DNA of 64,000 nt. Origin: Nitrospira tepida (GTDB lineage: Bacteria; Nitrospirota; Nitrospiria; Nitrospirales; Nitrospiraceae). The stretch lies in NCBI RefSeq assembly GCF_947241125.1, contig NZ_OX365700.1:2698001-2762000 (forward strand), given 5' to 3'. The notes beneath the pieces were generated by a model. It was not told where the DNA came from, did no database searches, and saw nothing but the letters and a program-made list of their open reading frames with translations. Position numbers and translations under genes: made by a program. Positions 1 through 7,166 of this stretch are shown here, piece after piece. Each line of letters starts with the position of its first letter. Within the stretch, counting starts at the first letter, position 1.

Positions 1-14
1 GCTGGCGGAACCGG

Positions 15-1094
15 TCACGGAAACAGGCCGGCGGACAACAGTCCGGTCTCTTCAGGATAGCCCAACATGATATTCAGCGCCTGGATTGCCTGACCTGCGG
101 CCCCCTTCACCAGATTGTCCAGCGCCGCCACGGTCACGACCGACCCGGTCCGACGATCGAGATGGACCGAAAGGTCGCAGAAATTGGAGCCGCGGACGTG
201 CCGCGGATTGGCCGCCTTGTCGCCCTCTTGAAGCCGGACGAACCGCTCGCCCTTATAAAAGGTCGCGTACAGATCCCTAAGCGCAGCCTGATCCAGGTCG
301 CGCGTGAGCTTCGCGTAGCCCGTGCTGAGGATGCCCCGGTTCATCGGCACCAGGTGGGGCGTAAACGTCACCGTAACCGGCCCCGAAGAGGCGGTGCCGC
401 GCTGCGCCAGCAAACCGAGTTCTTGCTCGATCTCCGGAATGTGCCTGTGCTGGCCGATCTTATAGGGCTCCAGAGACTCGTGCGCCTCCGGGAAATGATA
501 GGGCAGGGCCGGGCTTCGGCCCGCTCCTGACACGCCGGATTTTGCGTCGATGACGATGGAACGGAGGTCGATCAGCCTTTCCGCGGCTAGCGGCGCGAAC
601 TGAAGAATGCCGGCGGTCGGATAGCAACCCGGCGACGCCACCAGCTTTGTTCGTTGGATGGCGGCACGGTGCAGTTCTGGCAGGCCATAGACCGCCTGGC
701 GAAGCAGATCGGGATAGGGGTGCGTCGCTTGATACCAAGCCGGATAGCTCGCCGCCTCCCTCAATCTGTAATCGGCGCTGAGGTCCACGACCTGCTTGCC
801 GGCCTTGAGACAGGTGGCCACCGCGTCAAAGGACTTGGTATGGGGCAGCGCCAGCAGCATGACATCGGCGCGATCCGGCAGCGCCTCGGGGGCGAGGGCT
901 TCAAATGTCAGGTCCACGATACCGGCCAAATGGGGAAAGATCGACGACACGCGGGACCCGGCCGATTTCTCGGAGGTCGTCACGGTGAGATCGAGATAGG
1001 GGTGCGCGGCGATCAGCCGCAGGAGTTCCCCTCCTGCATAGCCGCTTGCGCCGGCCACTGCCACACGGACCTTCTGTGAGGTTGATGAGGACAT
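15..1094 (-). CDS. argC: N-acetyl-gamma-glutamyl-phosphate reductase
   Basis: This 359-residue protein catalyses the NADPH-dependent reduction of N-acetyl-glutamyl-phosphate in cytoplasmic arginine biosynthesis. The N-terminal Rossmann motif (AGASGYAGGELL, residues 14-25) binds the nucleotide. The catalytic cysteine sits in the family signature SPGCYPT at Cys157, and a conserved HxPE loop follows (HRHIPEIEQEL). Length is normal for the family. It is the last gene of a minus-strand series behind rplM and rpsI, but a strong hairpin with a T-tract separates it from rpsI, so it probably has its own weak promoter or depends on readthrough. The start ATG at 1094 has only a weak purine stretch upstream. 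The assignment is secure. Confidence 0.97.
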   Translation of the reverse strand: MSSSTSQKVRVAVAGASGYAGGELLRLIAAHPYLDLTVTTSEKSAGSRVSSIFPHLAGIVDLTFEALAPEALPDRADVMLLALPHTKSFDAVATCLKAGKQVVDLSADYRLREAASYPAWYQATHPYPDLLRQAVYGLPELHRAAIQRTKLVASPGCYPTAGILQFAPLAAERLIDLRSIVIDAKSGVSGAGRSPALPYHFPEAHESLEPYKIGQHRHIPEIEQELGLLAQRGTASSGPVTVTFTPHLVPMNRGILSTGYAKLTRDLDQAALRDLYATFYKGERFVRLQEGDKAANPRHVRGSNFCDLSVHLDRRTGSVVTVAALDNLVKGAAGQAIQALNIMLGYPEETGLLSAGLFP

Positions 1095-1134
1095 GCATAA
1101 TCTCTTTCGGCGACTCGGTGGCCGTACACATAAA

Positions 1135-1164
1135 AAAAGGGAAGGCCGCCGGACCTTCCCTTTT
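1135..1164 (-). terminator. Rho-independent terminator after rpsI
   Basis: A perfect 11-bp stem (1135-1145 with 1154-1164) encloses an 8-nt loop. Read on the minus strand the stem ends in a run of seven T (complement of 1132-1138). It lies 22 bp downstream of the rpsI stop and before argC, and so separates the ribosomal-protein genes from argC. The A-run/T-run symmetry would also allow some termination in the opposite direction. Confidence 0.85.
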
Positions 1165-1186
1165 CGTCACCGTAGCTGGTCCGGTC

Positions 1187-1579
1187 TTAGCGCTTGGAGT
1201 ATTGGAAGCGGCGCCGCGCGCCCTTCTGTCCGTACTTCTTCCGCTCCTTGACGCGCGAATCCCTCGTCAGGAACCCTTCCTTCTTCACCGGCTCGCGGAG
1301 CCCGGTGTTCAAGGTGACCAGGGCCTTGGCAATGCCGTGTCGCAAGGCTCCCGCCTGCCCGGCATGCCCGCCTCCCGCCACCGTGGCGCGGACCGAAAAC
1401 TTGCCGGCCGTGTTGCTGACCACAAAGGGCAGTTGCACCAAGTTCCGGAGTATCTCGCGCCCGAAGTACTGATCGAGCGAGCGATTGTTGACGACGATCT
1501 CGCCGTTGCCGGGGGTCAGCCAGACCCGCGCGACCGCGGTTTTACGTTTCCCGGTGGCGTATTGAACTGCAGCAGCCAT
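1187..1579 (-). CDS. rpsI: 30S ribosomal protein S9
   Basis: A 130-residue small-subunit ribosomal protein. The N-terminal [13 protein letters not shown] signature, the central [10 protein letters not shown] loop and the basic C-terminal tail ending SKR, which reaches the P-site tRNA, are all present. The frame is open much further upstream, but the family starts at [13 protein letters not shown]. That ATG at 1579 is preceded on the minus strand by an AGGAGG-like purine stretch and lies 40 bp after the rplM stop. The rplM-rpsI pair is the standard bacterial arrangement. Confidence 0.98.
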   Translation of the reverse strand: MAAAVQYATGKRKTAVARVWLTPGNGEIVVNNRSLDQYFGREILRNLVQLPFVVSNTAGKFSVRATVAGGGHAGQAGALRHGIAKALVTLNTGLREPVKKEGFLTRDSRVKERKKYGQKGARRRFQYSKR

Positions 1580-1619
1580 TCGAATTCGTCCTCCTTCGCG
1601 AAAGGGTGTGTCAGATCGG

Positions 1620-2048
1620 TTAGAGCGACAGGGACTGAGGTTGTTGCGCCTGATGCGGATGGACCGCGCCGGCATAGACCCTGAGCTTCTTGGCCAGTTT
1701 TTTTCCAAGCGGCGTCTTCGGCAGCATGCCTTCGATTGCGGTGCGCAGCAATCTGGTCGGATCCTTGGCAAACACCTGTTCGGCGGTGGCCGATTTCAAT
1801 CCCCCGGGATAGCCCGTGTGGTAGGCATAGGTCTTCGTCCGCATCTTGTCGCCTGTCAATTTGATCTTCTCGGCATTGATCACGACCACGTGATCGCCCA
1901 TGTCCACGTTCGGTGTAAAGGTCGGGCGGTGCTTCCCCCTCAGATAGGACGCAACGCGGGCGGCAAGCCGGCCCAACGTTTTGCCCTCCGCGTCGACGAG
2001 GTGCCAGGTTTCCTGAATCTCCTTCGGCTTTGCCAGATACGTTCGCAT
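1620..2048 (-). CDS. rplM: 50S ribosomal protein L13
   Basis: A 142-residue large-subunit protein needed early in 50S assembly. Family landmarks are the start MRTYLAKP, the [11 protein letters not shown] segment, [12 protein letters not shown], and [12 protein letters not shown]. The open frame extends 24 codons upstream of the ATG at 2048, but those codons lack homology to L13, so 2048 is the start. It is cotranscribed with rpsI and probably with the two DUF151 genes upstream, driven by the promoter at 3135-3164. I see no L13 autoregulatory leader. Confidence 0.98.
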   Translation of the reverse strand: MRTYLAKPKEIQETWHLVDAEGKTLGRLAARVASYLRGKHRPTFTPNVDMGDHVVVINAEKIKLTGDKMRTKTYAYHTGYPGGLKSATAEQVFAKDPTRLLRTAIEGMLPKTPLGKKLAKKLRVYAGAVHPHQAQQPQSLSL

Positions 2049-2132
2049 CGTCTGTCTTCTCCAGTTTCCGGTTTCCTGTTTCGACTCTCGCATCGATAGG
2101 CTGAGACGCCCGCGAGTCACGCCGCAGGGCGG

Positions 2133-2615
2133 TCAGGCCTCGGCCGGGTCCACCTTTTTTGATTGGAGCTTCTCCAGCCATACGTCGGCATTGCCCCCGC
2201 CACGGCGGTTGAGCACGTCCTGGGTGACGTAAATGGGGCATTTGGCCCGCAAGGCCAAGGCAATCGCATCGCTCGGACGGGCGTCCAATGTTCGCGTCAC
2301 TCCCTTGGAGGTCAGGTAGAGCGTGGCGTAGTACGTCGTGTTCTTCACATCGGTGATCGCCACCCGCTGCAATTGAATGTTGAGGTGGTCCGCCAGGCTC
2401 TTGATCAGATCGTGCGTCATGGGCCGTGGAGTGACAACGGCTTCCTGCGCCAAGCGGATGGCGTTGCCTTCCGCCAGACCGACCCACAGCGGCAAGACCT
2501 CGCCGCCCCGATCGTCCCGCAGGATCACGATCTGCGTGTCGGTGTTCTCGTCGCGCACGACCCCGTGCACCTTGAGTTCCACCCATTCGCCCGTTTCTTG
2601 GCCAGGCGTCGTCAT
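2133..2615 (-). CDS. DUF151 / bifunctional nuclease-fold protein, second copy
   Basis: A 160-residue cytoplasmic protein of the DUF151 (bifunctional nuclease domain) family. Motifs shared with the copy just upstream are GGEVLPLWVG, a PRPMTHDLIKSL segment near residues 63-74, and RPSDAIALALRA near the C-terminal third. The start ATG at 2615 is chosen because the family begins with a short strand leading into VELKVHGV; the longer open frame is an overlap with the upstream gene's complement. It lies 14 bp after its paralogue and 84 bp before rplM. The family has a DNase/RNase description in plants, but its bacterial role is not settled. Family membership is clear, function is not. Confidence 0.88.
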   Translation of the reverse strand: MTTPGQETGEWVELKVHGVVRDENTDTQIVILRDDRGGEVLPLWVGLAEGNAIRLAQEAVVTPRPMTHDLIKSLADHLNIQLQRVAITDVKNTTYYATLYLTSKGVTRTLDARPSDAIALALRAKCPIYVTQDVLNRRGGGNADVWLEKLQSKKVDPAEA

Positions 2616-2629
2616 CTCCGACTCAATGG

Positions 2630-3085
2630 CTAGGTGTCCAATTTGCCGAAGTCCTCGGGCTTGAGGTTCTCCAGCCACTGCTCGAGCTCCTCGGATGTTT
2701 GCTTCTTCATCACTGTCTCGTTCGCGAATACCGGCGCATCGGCGCGCAACGCGATGGCGATGGCGTCGCTCGGCCTCGAATCGATCGAAAACTCGGAATC
2801 CTGATACAGCAGGTGAATCTTTGCATAGTAGGTGTTTTCGGACAGGTCCGTGATCACCACGCTGATGACCTTGGCGTCGAACAGATCCATGAAGGACTTG
2901 AGGAGATCGTGGGTCATCGGACGGGGCGCGACGATATTCTCCAACGCGAAACTGATGGCGCTCGCCTCCGCCTTGCCGACCCAAATCGGCAACACCTCCC
3001 CGTGCTCTTCGCCGCGCAAGATAATGATATAGGCGTTGTTATAGGGGTCGAACATCAACCCCCGGACCTTCATCTGTGTGATCAT
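2630..3085 (-). CDS. DUF151 / bifunctional nuclease-fold protein, first copy
   Basis: A 151-residue DUF151-family protein and the promoter-proximal member of the tandem pair. It carries the same ordered motifs as its neighbour: EVLPIWVGKAEA, APRPMTHDLLKSF, and RPSDAIAIALRA. The C-terminus is acidic. The start ATG at 3085 is used here; a second ATG four codons later is possible. A near-consensus promoter lies 50-80 bp upstream on the same strand. Sequence drift between the two copies, especially in their C-terminal tails, suggests an old duplication rather than a recent one. Confidence 0.88.
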   Translation of the reverse strand: MITQMKVRGLMFDPYNNAYIIILRGEEHGEVLPIWVGKAEASAISFALENIVAPRPMTHDLLKSFMDLFDAKVISVVITDLSENTYYAKIHLLYQDSEFSIDSRPSDAIAIALRADAPVFANETVMKKQTSEELEQWLENLKPEDFGKLDT

Positions 3086-3405
3086 GGCGGCACCTGCCGA
3101 TCGTCGGAACGAATCGCAGAGGGCAGAACGCGAAACAATATCAAATGGTTGGCAGCTCTGTCAACGAAGCGTCGAGAGTGAAGGTTCCGATGGCGCATTC
3201 GTCTCCGGCGGATAACGCTGCTCGCGCGATGTCCACCTGCGCAAAGGGAGTCGAAGCTCCGTCCGAAGTCGGACACGTCATCCAGAATAATGAATCAATC
3301 GGCACTGGCCGCCCAGGCGAGGCGACTCAAGACCTTCGTCGGCACCGCAAAGAGTCTGGAAGTGGAACTCGGAAGAGAAATGGGAACGTGAGAGCCTACC
3401 GGCGC
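3086..3405. other. Intergenic region, 320 bp
   Basis: No convincing gene is present between the start of the first DUF151 gene and the end of the zinc-ribbon gene. The only structure I can support is the minus-strand promoter at 3135-3164. Short open frames here lack ribosome-binding sites and recognisable families. Confidence 0.6.
3135..3164 (-). promoter_or_regulatory. Sigma-70 promoter for the DUF151-rplM-rpsI operon
   Basis: On the minus strand a perfect -35 TTGACA (3164-3159) is followed after 18 nt by -10 TATTGT (3140-3135). The predicted transcription start, about 3128, leaves a leader of roughly 43 nt before the first DUF151 gene. No closer promoter to rplM was seen. Confidence 0.7.
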
Positions 3406-3687
3406 TCACGAGCTTGCGGGACGATAGTTCTCCGCGAGTTTAGCCGTATCGGTGCTTTCACCCAGCTTGAGAAACGCCTTCATATGCTTTTTTAATAGGT
3501 CTCTTCCGCTCTCTTCGCCGAGGTTGATGTGGTACTCATTGATCACCATCACCCGCATACCTTCCCACTTCTTCCAACAGGCCAGACAGACCTTCGACTT
3601 GACTTCGGCCTCCAACCGGCCGAGAAAGATAGGGTCGGTGATAGGGTCTCCGGCCTGCCCACAGCACACACACTGCACCTGCGTCAT
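3406..3687 (-). CDS. YggX-like Fe(II)-trafficking domain with added zinc ribbon
   Basis: A 93-residue cytoplasmic protein. Residues about 38-80 resemble the YggX/Fe(II)-trafficking family: a W-x-x-W segment, the MVINEYHINL stretch matching the MLINEKKLN core of E. coli YggX, and a following KKHMKAFL helix. Two CxxC knuckles, Cys6/Cys9 and Cys34/Cys37 (with an extra Cys8), precede the core and suggest a zinc- or iron-binding ribbon not found in classical YggX. The ATG at 3687 is chosen over an upstream in-frame ATG because GGAGGAAACC sits immediately before it. YggX proteins protect Fe-S clusters from oxidation; that role here is inference. Confidence 0.65.
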   Translation of the reverse strand: MTQVQCVCCGQAGDPITDPIFLGRLEAEVKSKVCLACWKKWEGMRVMVINEYHINLGEESGRDLLKKHMKAFLKLGESTDTAKLAENYRPASS

Positions 3688-3787
3688 GGTTTCCTCCGCA
3701 TCTCTATTCCGCACGGCTCGTCGGTGGCTACGATTCGTGTTCGTGAGATATTAGCACCGTTCCTTTTGCAAAAGGAAGGGCAGCCGG

Positions 3788-3816
3788 TTGACGCTCCCGA
3801 TGCATCATGCTAGTAA
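3788..3816 (+). promoter_or_regulatory. Probable promoter of tRNA-Leu
   Basis: A -35 TTGACG (3788-3793) lies 17 nt upstream of a moderate -10 TAGTAA (3811-3816). The predicted start, about 3823, gives a 5' leader of about 39 nt before the tRNA. Confidence 0.45.
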
Positions 3817-3861
3817 GTGCGGCTTCGCGACGACCTGGCTGGCCTCACTGATTTCCAGGTG

Positions 3862-3948
3862 GCCCGGATGGCGGAACTGGCAGACGCGCCGGACTCAAAA
3901 TCCGGTTCTCGCAAGAGAGTGGGAGTTCGACCCTCCCTCCGGGCACCA
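3862..3948 (+). tRNA. tRNA-Leu (CAA)
   Basis: The acceptor stem GCCCGGA (3862-3868) pairs with TCCGGGC (3938-3944). A discriminator A and an encoded CCA follow (3945-3948). The anticodon stem CCGGA/TCCGG encloses the loop CTCAAAA with anticodon CAA. A long variable arm (around TCTCGCAAGAGA) marks it as class II, and a TTCGA T-loop is present. It decodes UUG. No integrase or attachment-site duplication is visible next to it. Confidence 0.95.
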
Positions 3949-4096
3949 ACTCACAGGTAACGCCTTAGCCTATCCACACCTCCTGCACAGGCGCCTCTCT
4001 TAAAGCCCTCGTTGGTGGCTAACCGCCCCCCTCCGCCCTGAATCTTCGGACCGTGGGACCCTGTAGGCCTTGCCCCGGGTGGGTCTGAATTCCCCC

Positions 4097-4125
4097 TTGA
4101 CATGATGAGCCTCCTGGCCTATAGT
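4097..4125 (+). promoter_or_regulatory. Strong sigma-70 promoter for the secreted protein gene
   Basis: A perfect -35 TTGACA (4097-4102), 17-nt spacing and a -10 TATAGT (4120-4125). Transcription would start near 4132 and leave a leader of about 105 nt before the gene at 4237. The rest of 3949-4236 shows no gene and no obvious tRNA terminator. Confidence 0.8.
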
Positions 4126-4236
4126 TCCGCCACATTCGAGGGTTGTACGCAATTGACATCGATGTTCCTTTTCGGCACTTGTCGTTCATTCAACTTCATC
4201 ATCTCACTCACCTTCTAACTTACAAGGAGGCAGCAC

Positions 4237-5007
4237 ATGCGTAACGTGGTTGCACTAGGAGCGGCGGTGCTTTTCGTCGGCTCCTTCAGCGTTGCAAACG
4301 CCCAAGAGCGACTCCCTCAGGTCTCCACGGGGCTCGGCGTGGGGAGCGGGGTCGGCGACATTTCCGGCTCGGCGAACCGCGTCAACTCGTTTGATCGCAG
4401 CGCATTCCTGGACCGGCTGTCGCAGGCCGAGACCGTCTTCGGCCGTGTGCTCGCCATCGATATCCCGGCTAGAAAGATGCACCTCGAAACGGGCGGCAGT
4501 TCCCATGACGAGGGGCGGGCGGGCACAGGGGCCATGAGTTCGCTGACCGTGTATTTCGATGAAAAGACCAACATGGATCAAATCCGGACGATCAACGCCG
4601 GGGACGACCTTGCTGTCCAGGTGTTCGAGGAAACCACGGCGGCTCAACCATTCGGGACGGGGAAAAAGCTGGTGCGTGAAGTAACCGTGATCCGCGGCAA
4701 CGAGAAGCTCGCCGGATTCGGCGGCCTCGGCCAGCGGCCGAATCCGACCACGGAGCGCGGCATCGTCACCAACGGTGGCGGAGTCACCGGCGGCGCGGTC
4801 GGCGCCATTCTTCCTGGCGAGGTGAAGGACGCAATCGTCACAACCAGCGTCGGCGAGTTTACCGGCGCGGCCCCCTGCTGGAACTGCGAACCGCAGCCAG
4901 GGTGGGGATACGGCACGCTCGCCCCGGACACCAAGGTGCAAAACAAGTCCGACTATGGGACAGACAACACCAAGCCGAATCTGATGAAGGGGTACTCCGG
5001 CAAGTAG
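4237..5007 (+). CDS. Secreted protein of unknown function
   Basis: A 256-residue exported protein that I cannot assign to a named family. It has a clean Sec signal peptide (hydrophobic residues 5-20, probable cleavage after Ala22 in VANAQ). The mature part starts glycine/serine-rich, then has a compact region (about residues 68-160) that reads like a small beta-barrel: FGRVLAIDIPARKMHLE, VYFDEKTNMDQ, DLAVQVFEE, KLVREVTVIRG. A glycine-rich linker and a short C-terminal segment with two cysteines (CWNC, near residue 213) follow. The CxxC could bind a metal or form a disulphide. It is a single-gene unit with a strong promoter, an ideal AAGGAGG ribosome-binding site and its own terminator, so high expression is likely. 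Confidence 0.8.
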   Translation: MRNVVALGAAVLFVGSFSVANAQERLPQVSTGLGVGSGVGDISGSANRVNSFDRSAFLDRLSQAETVFGRVLAIDIPARKMHLETGGSSHDEGRAGTGAMSSLTVYFDEKTNMDQIRTINAGDDLAVQVFEETTAAQPFGTGKKLVREVTVIRGNEKLAGFGGLGQRPNPTTERGIVTNGGGVTGGAVGAILPGEVKDAIVTTSVGEFTGAAPCWNCEPQPGWGYGTLAPDTKVQNKSDYGTDNTKPNLMKGYSGK

Positions 5008-5035
5008 GTCCTGATCTCGCGACCGATCGGTCGAC

Positions 5036-5073
5036 AAAGGGCAGCCTCCTCCGAGAGGCTGCCCTTTTTGTTT
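5036..5073 (+). terminator. Rho-independent terminator after the secreted protein
   Basis: A perfect 13-bp stem (5036-5048 with 5055-5067), a 6-nt loop, and a T-run from 5065 with a second T-run after one G. It starts 28 bp after the stop codon. Confidence 0.93.
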
Positions 5074-5165
5074 TCTTCCACCGGAACATGGCAGAATAGA
5101 TAAGCGAGAGAATGTAGTGCGCCGCCCAATCAGCAGCGCTTCGATTATCAAGAGGGAAGTGGAAA

Positions 5166-5435
5166 ATGTCGTCCGAGCAGATTTACCAGCCCGTTGCCGT
5201 CGATAGCGAGATCGACCTGCGCGGCGTGATCTGTCCCTATAATTTCGTGAAGACCAAATTGAAGCTGGAAACCATGAGTCCCGGCGAAGTATTGGGCGTC
5301 CTGCTCGATGACGGGGATCCTATCAAGAACGTACCCCAGAGCGTCCGCAACGAGGGACATGTCGTGCTGGCTGAGGAACGGATCGGTCCATCATTTCGCG
5401 TGATCATACGGCGGCGCGGCGATGCGGACGAATAA
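5166..5435 (+). CDS. TusA/SirA-like sulfur-carrier protein
   Basis: An 89-residue cytoplasmic protein of the TusA/SirA/YedF fold. Members pass sulfane sulfur between proteins for tRNA thiolation, molybdenum-cofactor or sulfur-oxidation pathways. The diagnostic LRGVICPYNFVKTKLKLE segment holds the active Cys23-Pro24 pair, followed by the GEVLGVLLDDGDPIKNVPQ turn and a C-terminal strand FRVIIRRR. The start has a GAGGGAAG stretch upstream. It is monocistronic, and its last 32 bp overlap the end of the convergent methyltransferase gene. Which sulfur pathway it serves cannot be told from its neighbours. Confidence 0.85.
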   Translation: MSSEQIYQPVAVDSEIDLRGVICPYNFVKTKLKLETMSPGEVLGVLLDDGDPIKNVPQSVRNEGHVVLAEERIGPSFRVIIRRRGDADE

Positions 5436-6201
5436 CTCCCCCCATCCGCTTGCCTTGCCGTCGCTTCCCTAGTCGTGAGGCCATTCCCCGCGCCCGCCGC
5501 GCCATTCCCGCGAATACCACGGTGACCAGCGCGGGTGCCGATTCATACACGGCAGAACGTAGAAATCGTCCGGTCGTCGTAGGGCAAATCTCCTCGGAGG
5601 CCGTCGTGAGATTGCGGAGGATGACCATCCTCCGGTTTCCCTCCCAACCATGAACCTCCCGCACCAGACGAGGCACCTCTTGCGGCTCAAGCAGCACCAC
5701 ATGGGTATCCGCCAGTGTGCGGGCCCGCCTGAAGAGGGAGCGGCGCGCCGCCCGCGACGGCGGAAGCCGGCCGATGAAGAGCACTCGCTTCCCCTCGCAG
5801 CCCGCCACGGAGAGCGCCGCGGGCAGGATCGACGGGCCAGGCACAGCCACAACGGAAACGCCCGCCCGGTGTGCGGCCCGGACCAAGTAGGCGCCAGGAT
5901 CGAAGACGGCAGGTGTGCCGGCATCCGTAACCAGGGCCACGTCGCGCCCCTGCGCAAGCTGCTGCAAGAGCACGGCCGTTTTTTCCTTGCGGTTGCCTGG
6001 GAAGTAGGTGGTCACGGGAACGGCGATGCGATAACGCGCCAGCAACTGTTGTGTGGCCCGAGGATCTTCGGAGGCGATGATGCCGGCACTGCGCAAGACA
6101 CGCCGCGCCCGGAACGTCAGATCACCGGGATGCCCGATCGGCACACCGACCACAAAGAGCCGGCCGGCGCCGGCCGGCGCCTGATTGATTGGCTGCGTCA
6201 T
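5404..6201 (-). CDS. rsmI: RsmI-family 16S rRNA 2'-O-methyltransferase (short form)
   Basis: A 265-residue tetrapyrrole-methylase-fold protein. RsmI methylates the ribose of C1402 in 16S rRNA using SAM. Matching landmarks are GRLFVVGVPIGHPGDLTFRA at the N-terminus, ASEDPRATQQLL, and the DAGTPAVFDPGAYLVRAA loop. The normal RsmI C-terminal helix-turn-helix extension appears absent: after the methylase core the protein ends in a basic tail (RRARGM...RRAAV). The ATG at 6201 is preferred over an in-frame start 24 codons upstream because the core begins close to it. Its end overlaps the convergent TusA-like gene. It could instead be a diverged member of the same superfamily. Confidence 0.75.
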   Translation of the reverse strand: MTQPINQAPAGAGRLFVVGVPIGHPGDLTFRARRVLRSAGIIASEDPRATQQLLARYRIAVPVTTYFPGNRKEKTAVLLQQLAQGRDVALVTDAGTPAVFDPGAYLVRAAHRAGVSVVAVPGPSILPAALSVAGCEGKRVLFIGRLPPSRAARRSLFRRARTLADTHVVLLEPQEVPRLVREVHGWEGNRRMVILRNLTTASEEICPTTTGRFLRSAVYESAPALVTVVFAGMARRARGMASRLGKRRQGKRMGGVIRPHRRAAV

Positions 6202-6276
6202 CGTCGCGCCGCGCGCGGGCGACATTCTGCGATTGCTATTTCTCCGGACGGCATCGACTTTTGGCACTTTCATTTC

Positions 6277-6306
6277 TTGACTGCTCTTTTCACGGATCAG
6301 TATAAT
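6277..6306 (+). promoter_or_regulatory. Strong sigma-70 promoter of the haem operon
   Basis: A -35 TTGACT (6277-6282), 18-nt spacing and a perfect -10 TATAAT (6301-6306). Transcription would start near 6313, about 49 nt before ccsA/hemX. It is the only obvious promoter before the six-gene haem series. Confidence 0.85.
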
Positions 6307-6361
6307 TTTTAGATTCTCTCACACCTGTAATTTCTTTCGCAAAGTCGAGGAGATAGGGTTG

Positions 6362-7165
6362 ATGCCGGTCTCGTTTGTGATGGCCACGATCTTGCTGTAT
6401 TTGGCCGGAACCGTCTGTTTCCTGGTGTATCTGCTGAGGCGTTCGGAGGCGCTTTCGACGGTTTCCCTGTGGTTGACCGCTGCGGGGTTCACCACCCACA
6501 CGATCGCGCTTCTCCTCAGAATATGGAGCGGGTCCGGGACGCCTTTGGCCAGTTTTCAGGAAGCCCTATCGTTCTTCTCCTGGATGCTGGTGCTGGTTTT
6601 CTTGGCCGTGGAGTTCCGCCATCGCATTCACGTGCTGGGTTCCTTCATTGTTCCCCTGGCCCTGGTTTCCTTGGTGTCCGCTGCGGCCTTGCCCGACCGC
6701 GTCCCCACGCTCGGCCCGGCGCTTCGAACAGTCTGGCTCCATGTGACGCTCAGCATGTTGGGCACCGTGGGCTTTGCGGTCGCGTTCGTAGCCGGCTTGA
6801 TGTACGTCATTCAGGACGGGCTGCTCAAGTCCAAACGGTTCAATGTCCTGTACAGCAAACTCCCGCCGCTGGATTTCCTCGATAATCTCAATCAACGGTC
6901 GATCATCCTGGGGTTTCCGTTGCTCACCTTGGGGATCATCACCGGGGCGATTTCAGCCGAGTTCGCCAAGGGCTCGTACCTGAACTGGAACCCCGAACAG
7001 GTCTGGGCCTTGGTGACCTGGATGTTCTATTTTGTGGTCCTGCTCGGCCGCCTGACGGTCGGATGGCGGGCCAAGCGCGCGGCCTATTTGACGATTATCG
7101 GGTTCGCCGGCGTGGTGCTGACATTGATCGGCGTGGTGCTCAAGAATTACGGGACCTACTCCTGA
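6362..7165 (+). CDS. CcsA/HemX-type membrane protein of cytochrome c assembly
   Basis: A 267-residue polytopic inner-membrane protein with about eight hydrophobic helices spread over its length. It belongs to the CcsA/HemX (cytochrome c assembly protein) family, whose larger members handle haem delivery to apocytochrome c. HemX members next to hemA can instead modulate glutamyl-tRNA reductase levels. The ATG at 6362 directly follows an in-frame TTG at 6359 and has GAGGAGATAGGG upstream. Its stop is 1 nt before hemA, so the two are translationally coupled. The position favours a HemX-like role, but a System II CcsA cannot be excluded. Confidence 0.82.
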   Translation: MPVSFVMATILLYLAGTVCFLVYLLRRSEALSTVSLWLTAAGFTTHTIALLLRIWSGSGTPLASFQEALSFFSWMLVLVFLAVEFRHRIHVLGSFIVPLALVSLVSAAALPDRVPTLGPALRTVWLHVTLSMLGTVGFAVAFVAGLMYVIQDGLLKSKRFNVLYSKLPPLDFLDNLNQRSIILGFPLLTLGIITGAISAEFAKGSYLNWNPEQVWALVTWMFYFVVLLGRLTVGWRAKRAAYLTIIGFAGVVLTLIGVVLKNYGTYS

Positions 7166-7166
7166 T

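Noticed and set aside
3290-3391. 33-codon plus-strand frame that faintly resembles the tail of a chemotaxis receptor
   Set aside because: No ribosome-binding site and too short; the resemblance is weak and unsupported by upstream sequence.
3862-3948. tRNA-Leu as a phage or island attachment site
   Set aside because: No integrase, no repeated tRNA 3' end and no phage-like genes nearby.
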